DNA of 64,000 nt from Paenibacillus sp. FSL H8-0048 (GTDB lineage: Bacteria > Bacillota > Bacilli > Paenibacillales > Paenibacillaceae). Shown piece by piece: positions 61,106 through 64,000 of this stretch (position 1 is the stretch's first letter; each line of letters starts with the position of its first letter). Position numbers and translations under genes: made by a program. The DNA lies in assembly GCF_038002825.1 (NCBI RefSeq), contig NZ_JBBODF010000001.1, positions 6,882,001-6,946,000 on the forward strand, given 5' to 3'. The notes under the pieces are model-generated. The model searched no databases. It had not been told where the DNA came from and worked only from the letters and a program-made list of their open reading frames with translations.

Positions 61106-62407
61106 ATGGAAGGATTAATCATTGGTTGGTATGGAGCGCTTGCAGGACTGGCTATTGCCATTATTCTGATTCTTAGAAAATTGAATCCGGTCTACGCTCT
61201 GTTCCTGGGTGCCATTGTAGGGGCGCTGATCGGCGGAGCCAATCTCGAACAGACCGTTAGTGTTCTTGTAAGCGGTACACAAAGTGTAATGGGTACGGTG
61301 CTGCGGGTGCTGGCCGCCGGTGTGCTCGCTGGTGTGATGATGGAGTCGGGTGCGGCTGAAGCCATAGCCCAGGCTATTGTCCGAAAGTTCGGCGGAAGCA
61401 AGGCCATTCTGGCCCTCGCGCTGGCCACGATGGTCATTACGGCGATGGGGGTATTCATTCCTGTAGCGGTGCTGATTGTGGCTCCGATTGCTTTATCCGT
61501 AGGCAACAAAATGGAGATCTCAAAGCTGGCGCTGCTGCTGGCCTTGTCGGGCGGGGGGAAGGCCGGTAATATTATCTCCCCGAATCCGAATACGATTGCT
61601 GCTGCACGCGGCTTTGATCTTGATCTGAGCAATGTCATGCTGGCAGGCGTGATTCCGGCCATCTGCGGGTTAATTGTAACCGTTATCTTAGCAACTCTGC
61701 TGAAGAAAAAAGGTGTCATGGTCACCCCGGCGGAAGCTGCGAACGGGACAGACAGCGCGAATACTGCCGCTTACCCGCCGCTCAGCAGAGCTATTGTAGC
61801 TCCTCTGGTGGCCATCGTCCTGCTCATGATTAACCCGATCGGCTCCATCTCCGGGATCGAAGCGCTCACCAAGCTTAAGGTGGATGCGCTATACATTCTG
61901 CCGCTGGCGGGGATTATCGGGATGCTGGCGATGGGGCAAGGCAACAAGGTGCTGCAATATACATCCTCCGGCCTTAGCAAAATGACCGCAACCGTCCTGA
62001 TCCTGATCGGGGCAGGCGGCATCGCCGGTCTGATCTCGGCTTCCGATCTGTCCGCCCAGGTGGTTCATCTGATTGAGCTGTCCGGCATTTCCGGTACGTT
62101 CCTGGCCCCGATTTCCGGGATACTGATGGCTGCGGCTACCGCCTCAACCTCCACGGGTGTTATTGTCGCTACAGGCTCCTTCGGGCAGGCCATTCTGAAT
62201 ATGGGTACGGCTCCGCTCGCTGCCGCTGTGATGGTTCATACCGGAGCTACGGTCATCGACTCGCTGCCGCAGGGCACTTACTTCCATGTCACGGCGGACA
62301 GTATGAAAATGTCGATCAAGCAGCGTATGGGGCTCATCCCGTATGAGGCCATCGTTGGCGGCACGATGACGGTTGTGGCTACAATCGTATACGGATTTTT
62401 ACTATAA
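61106..62407 (+). CDS. GntP-family sugar acid permease
   Basis: A 433-residue membrane protein with about 12-14 hydrophobic segments, matching the GntP gluconate:H+ symporter family (GGSKAILALALATMV, ALSGGGKAGNIISPNPNTIAAA, AASTGVIVATGS-like STSTGVIVA). The start was moved from GTG 61073 to ATG 61106, 9 bp after AGGGGGA. Followed by glycerate kinase, it most likely imports glycerate or a related hydroxy acid rather than gluconate. Confidence 0.88.
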   Translation: MEGLIIGWYGALAGLAIAIILILRKLNPVYALFLGAIVGALIGGANLEQTVSVLVSGTQSVMGTVLRVLAAGVLAGVMMESGAAEAIAQAIVRKFGGSKAILALALATMVITAMGVFIPVAVLIVAPIALSVGNKMEISKLALLLALSGGGKAGNIISPNPNTIAAARGFDLDLSNVMLAGVIPAICGLIVTVILATLLKKKGVMVTPAEAANGTDSANTAAYPPLSRAIVAPLVAIVLLMINPIGSISGIEALTKLKVDALYILPLAGIIGMLAMGQGNKVLQYTSSGLSKMTATVLILIGAGGIAGLISASDLSAQVVHLIELSGISGTFLAPISGILMAAATASTSTGVIVATGSFGQAILNMGTAPLAAAVMVHTGATVIDSLPQGTYFHVTADSMKMSIKQRMGLIPYEAIVGGTMTVVATIVYGFLL

Positions 62408-62437
62408 TAATTAAATTAGGATAGATGAGGTGTAGAA

Positions 62438-63580
62438 ATGAGAGAGAGAACCTTTGTACTGGCGCCGGATTCCTTCAAGGAGAGCATGACTGCGAAAGAA
62501 GTATGTACAGCGATGGAGGCCGGGCTCCGCAAGATATACCCAGAAGCAACCTACATCCATGTTCCGATGGCGGACGGCGGGGAGGGGACCGTACAGTCCC
62601 TTGTCGATGCTTCCGGCGGAGAGATTCACGATAAAGAGGTAACAGGGCCGCTGGGCGGGCCGGTTATGGCCAAATTCGGAATTCTCGGCGACGGGCAGAC
62701 GGCGGCGATCGAGATGGCTTCGGCCAGCGGCATTCAACTGGTGGACAGGGCCGAGCGCAATCCGCTGATTACCACAACTTACGGGACGGGCGAGCTGATT
62801 CTGGAATGTCTGAACCGGGGCATCCGCAAAATCATCATCGGCATCGGCGGCAGCGCCACCAATGACGGCGGTGCCGGCATGGCCGAAGCGCTCGGCGCTA
62901 GATTCCTGGATGAGGCGGGGAACTTACTTCCGCGCGGCGGCGGCAGCCTGGGGCAGCTGGCCAGTGTTGACGTTAGCAGGCTTGATGTGAGACTGCAGCA
63001 GGTTCAGCTCATCGTTGCCTGCGATGTGACGAACCCGTTATGCGGCGAGCAGGGGGCTTCGGCGGTCTTTGGTCCGCAAAAAGGAGCCACCCCTGACATG
63101 GTCCGGCAGCTTGACGCCAATCTCGCCCATTATGCGGCGGTGGTGAAGCAGCAGTTGCACAAGGATGTGTGCGATCTGCCTGGAGCCGGTGCAGCAGGGG
63201 GACTGGGCGCGGGCCTGATGATCTTCACGCAGGCAACGCTGCAGAAGGGGATTGAGATCGTCATCGAATACACTGCTCTCCAGCAGAAGCTGGAGCAGGC
63301 GGACTTCGTCTTCACCGGTGAAGGCGGAATTGACTTCCAGACCAAATTCGGCAAAACACCATACGGCGTCGCCCGCACCGCCAAGGCTGGCGGCAAGAAA
63401 GTGATCGCCCTGGCCGGTTATATCGGCGAAGGGATTGATACGCTGTATGCCGAAGGCATCGATGCCGTATTCGGCATTGTGCCGGGCGCATCCAGCCTGG
63501 AGAAGCTGCTGGCTGACGGCCCCGCCAATGTCGAGCGGACCTGCGAGAATATCGCCAGGCTGCTGAAGCTGGCTGAATAG
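62438..63580 (+). CDS. Glycerate kinase
   Basis: A 380-residue protein of the GlxK/GarK glycerate kinase family: APDSFKESM at the start, PMADGGEGT, ASGIQLV, GIGGSATNDGG, CDVTNPLCG, and LPGAGAAGGLGAG near the end. It phosphorylates D-glycerate to 2- or 3-phosphoglycerate, feeding glycolysis. It follows the GntP gene by 30 bp with a GAGG site, and a strong terminator ends the operon. Confidence 0.93.
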   Translation: MRERTFVLAPDSFKESMTAKEVCTAMEAGLRKIYPEATYIHVPMADGGEGTVQSLVDASGGEIHDKEVTGPLGGPVMAKFGILGDGQTAAIEMASASGIQLVDRAERNPLITTTYGTGELILECLNRGIRKIIIGIGGSATNDGGAGMAEALGARFLDEAGNLLPRGGGSLGQLASVDVSRLDVRLQQVQLIVACDVTNPLCGEQGASAVFGPQKGATPDMVRQLDANLAHYAAVVKQQLHKDVCDLPGAGAAGGLGAGLMIFTQATLQKGIEIVIEYTALQQKLEQADFVFTGEGGIDFQTKFGKTPYGVARTAKAGGKKVIALAGYIGEGIDTLYAEGIDAVFGIVPGASSLEKLLADGPANVERTCENIARLLKLAE

Positions 63581-63588
63581 AATGTGCA

Positions 63589-63633
63589 AACTATGGCCCC
63601 GGGAATAAGATTTCCCCGGGGCCATAGTTTTGT
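63589..63633 (+). terminator. Strong rho-independent terminator
   Basis: Perfect 15-bp arms AACTATGGCCCCGGG (63589-63603) and CCCGGGGCCATAGTT (63615-63629) with an 11-nt loop, then TTGTG. It ends the glycerate operon. Confidence 0.85.
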
Positions 63634-63690
63634 GTTGTGTGGTTGAACGGATGGAGGCGTAGCCGCATCGGCCATATGGATGAAAGAAGT

Positions 63691-63813
63691 GGAAAAAGAG
63701 CATTTAATTCTCACTAATCCGCACATTTGGGGATTTTAGATGGAAAAAGTACAACTGCTGAGCCGGAAACCTGCATTTGGCGGGAGCTGGGCTGAATTAA
63801 ATGCCCTTTTTCC
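63691..63813. repeat. Long-range inverted repeat in intergenic DNA
   Basis: Arms at 63691-63710 and 63794-63813 pair over 20 bp with one mismatch (GGAAAAAG at one end, CTTTTTCC at the other), around 83 bp that contain smaller repeats (GGAAAAAGT, TTAGATG). Sequence from 63634 to the right edge has no gene with a ribosome binding site. Confidence 0.6.
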
Positions 63814-64000
63814 AATTAAATTCCCCAGCTTGTCAATCAGCCGAAAATTAGATGTACCTAATCCACCTAGCGTCATGCGATAAGCGCGTAAAGTTAGCCG
63901 GAAGCAAGTTAGTGTTACCTTCATTGTCCCTCATGCGTGCCCACTGGGGAACTTGTTCTGTAACCCCACCTTACTTCCTCGCGTCTACGCTACCTATCGG

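Noticed and set aside
63736..63924. 62-codon minus-strand open frame at the right end
   Set aside because: It lies over the inverted repeat and intergenic DNA, with no ribosome binding site; more likely a by-product of a repeated sequence.

Overview
The window looks like chromosomal DNA of a Paenibacillus-type Bacillota bacterium. The evidence is a mostly GC-moderate sequence with strong GGAGG ribosome binding sites, an S-layer-homology anchored giant glycosidase, four YesM/YesN-type sensor kinase/AraC response regulator pairs, three stand-alone AraC regulators, and three carbohydrate ABC importers (lipoprotein plus two permeases, with no dedicated ATPase in the window). There are no rRNA or tRNA genes and no CRISPR array. 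One complete IS3-family insertion sequence is present.

Layout. 1-5.2 kb: 3' part of a GH59 (galactocerebrosidase-like) multidomain surface enzyme ending in three SLH domains. 5.2-10.4 kb: four tandem YVTN beta-propeller paralogues, three of them preceded by the same GC-rich palindromic leader. 10.4-16.4 kb: a sugar ABC importer facing a sensor kinase/response regulator pair. 16.5-16.74 kb: a 51-bp tandem array of palindromes. 16.9-37.2 kb: a polysaccharide utilisation region with an AraC regulator, an operon of DUF2264 protein, heparinase II/III-like lyase, GH88 unsaturated uronyl hydrolase and second DUF2264 protein, then GH115 alpha-glucuronidase, a second two-component system, a second importer, a GH42 beta-galactosidase and another AraC regulator. 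Together these suit a uronic-acid- and galactose-containing glycan: enzymes outside or at the wall, uptake by the importers, unsaturated uronyl ends removed inside the cell.

37.5-49 kb: a FusB-type EF-G-binding protein, then the most unusual locus. An AraC regulator overlaps a BtrH-like protein on the minus strand. Divergent from it is a tightly coupled five-gene operon: acyl carrier protein, ATP-grasp ligase, GT-B glycosyltransferase, radical SAM/SPASM enzyme and Gfo/Idh/MocA oxidoreductase. This resembles the carrier-protein aminoacyl logic of butirosin side-chain assembly joined to sugar-modifying enzymes, and is my best candidate for an undescribed biosynthetic system. Next to it lie a DHA3-type MFS exporter and a nucleotidyltransferase in one operon, divergent from an XRE-TPR regulator.

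49-50.5 kb: the IS3 element, abutting a composite palindromic repeat whose 51-62-51 bp spacing is repeated exactly at 24.1 kb. 50.9-58.1 kb: an LplA/LplB/YtcP-like importer with its own sensor kinase and response regulator. 58.2-63.6 kb: a further two-component pair followed by a GntP-type permease and a glycerate kinase, a compact glycerate (or related hydroxy acid) uptake and phosphorylation module.

All functions are assigned by reading the sequence; no database search was run. Starts were moved from the longest open frame to the best ribosome binding site where the sequence allowed it.
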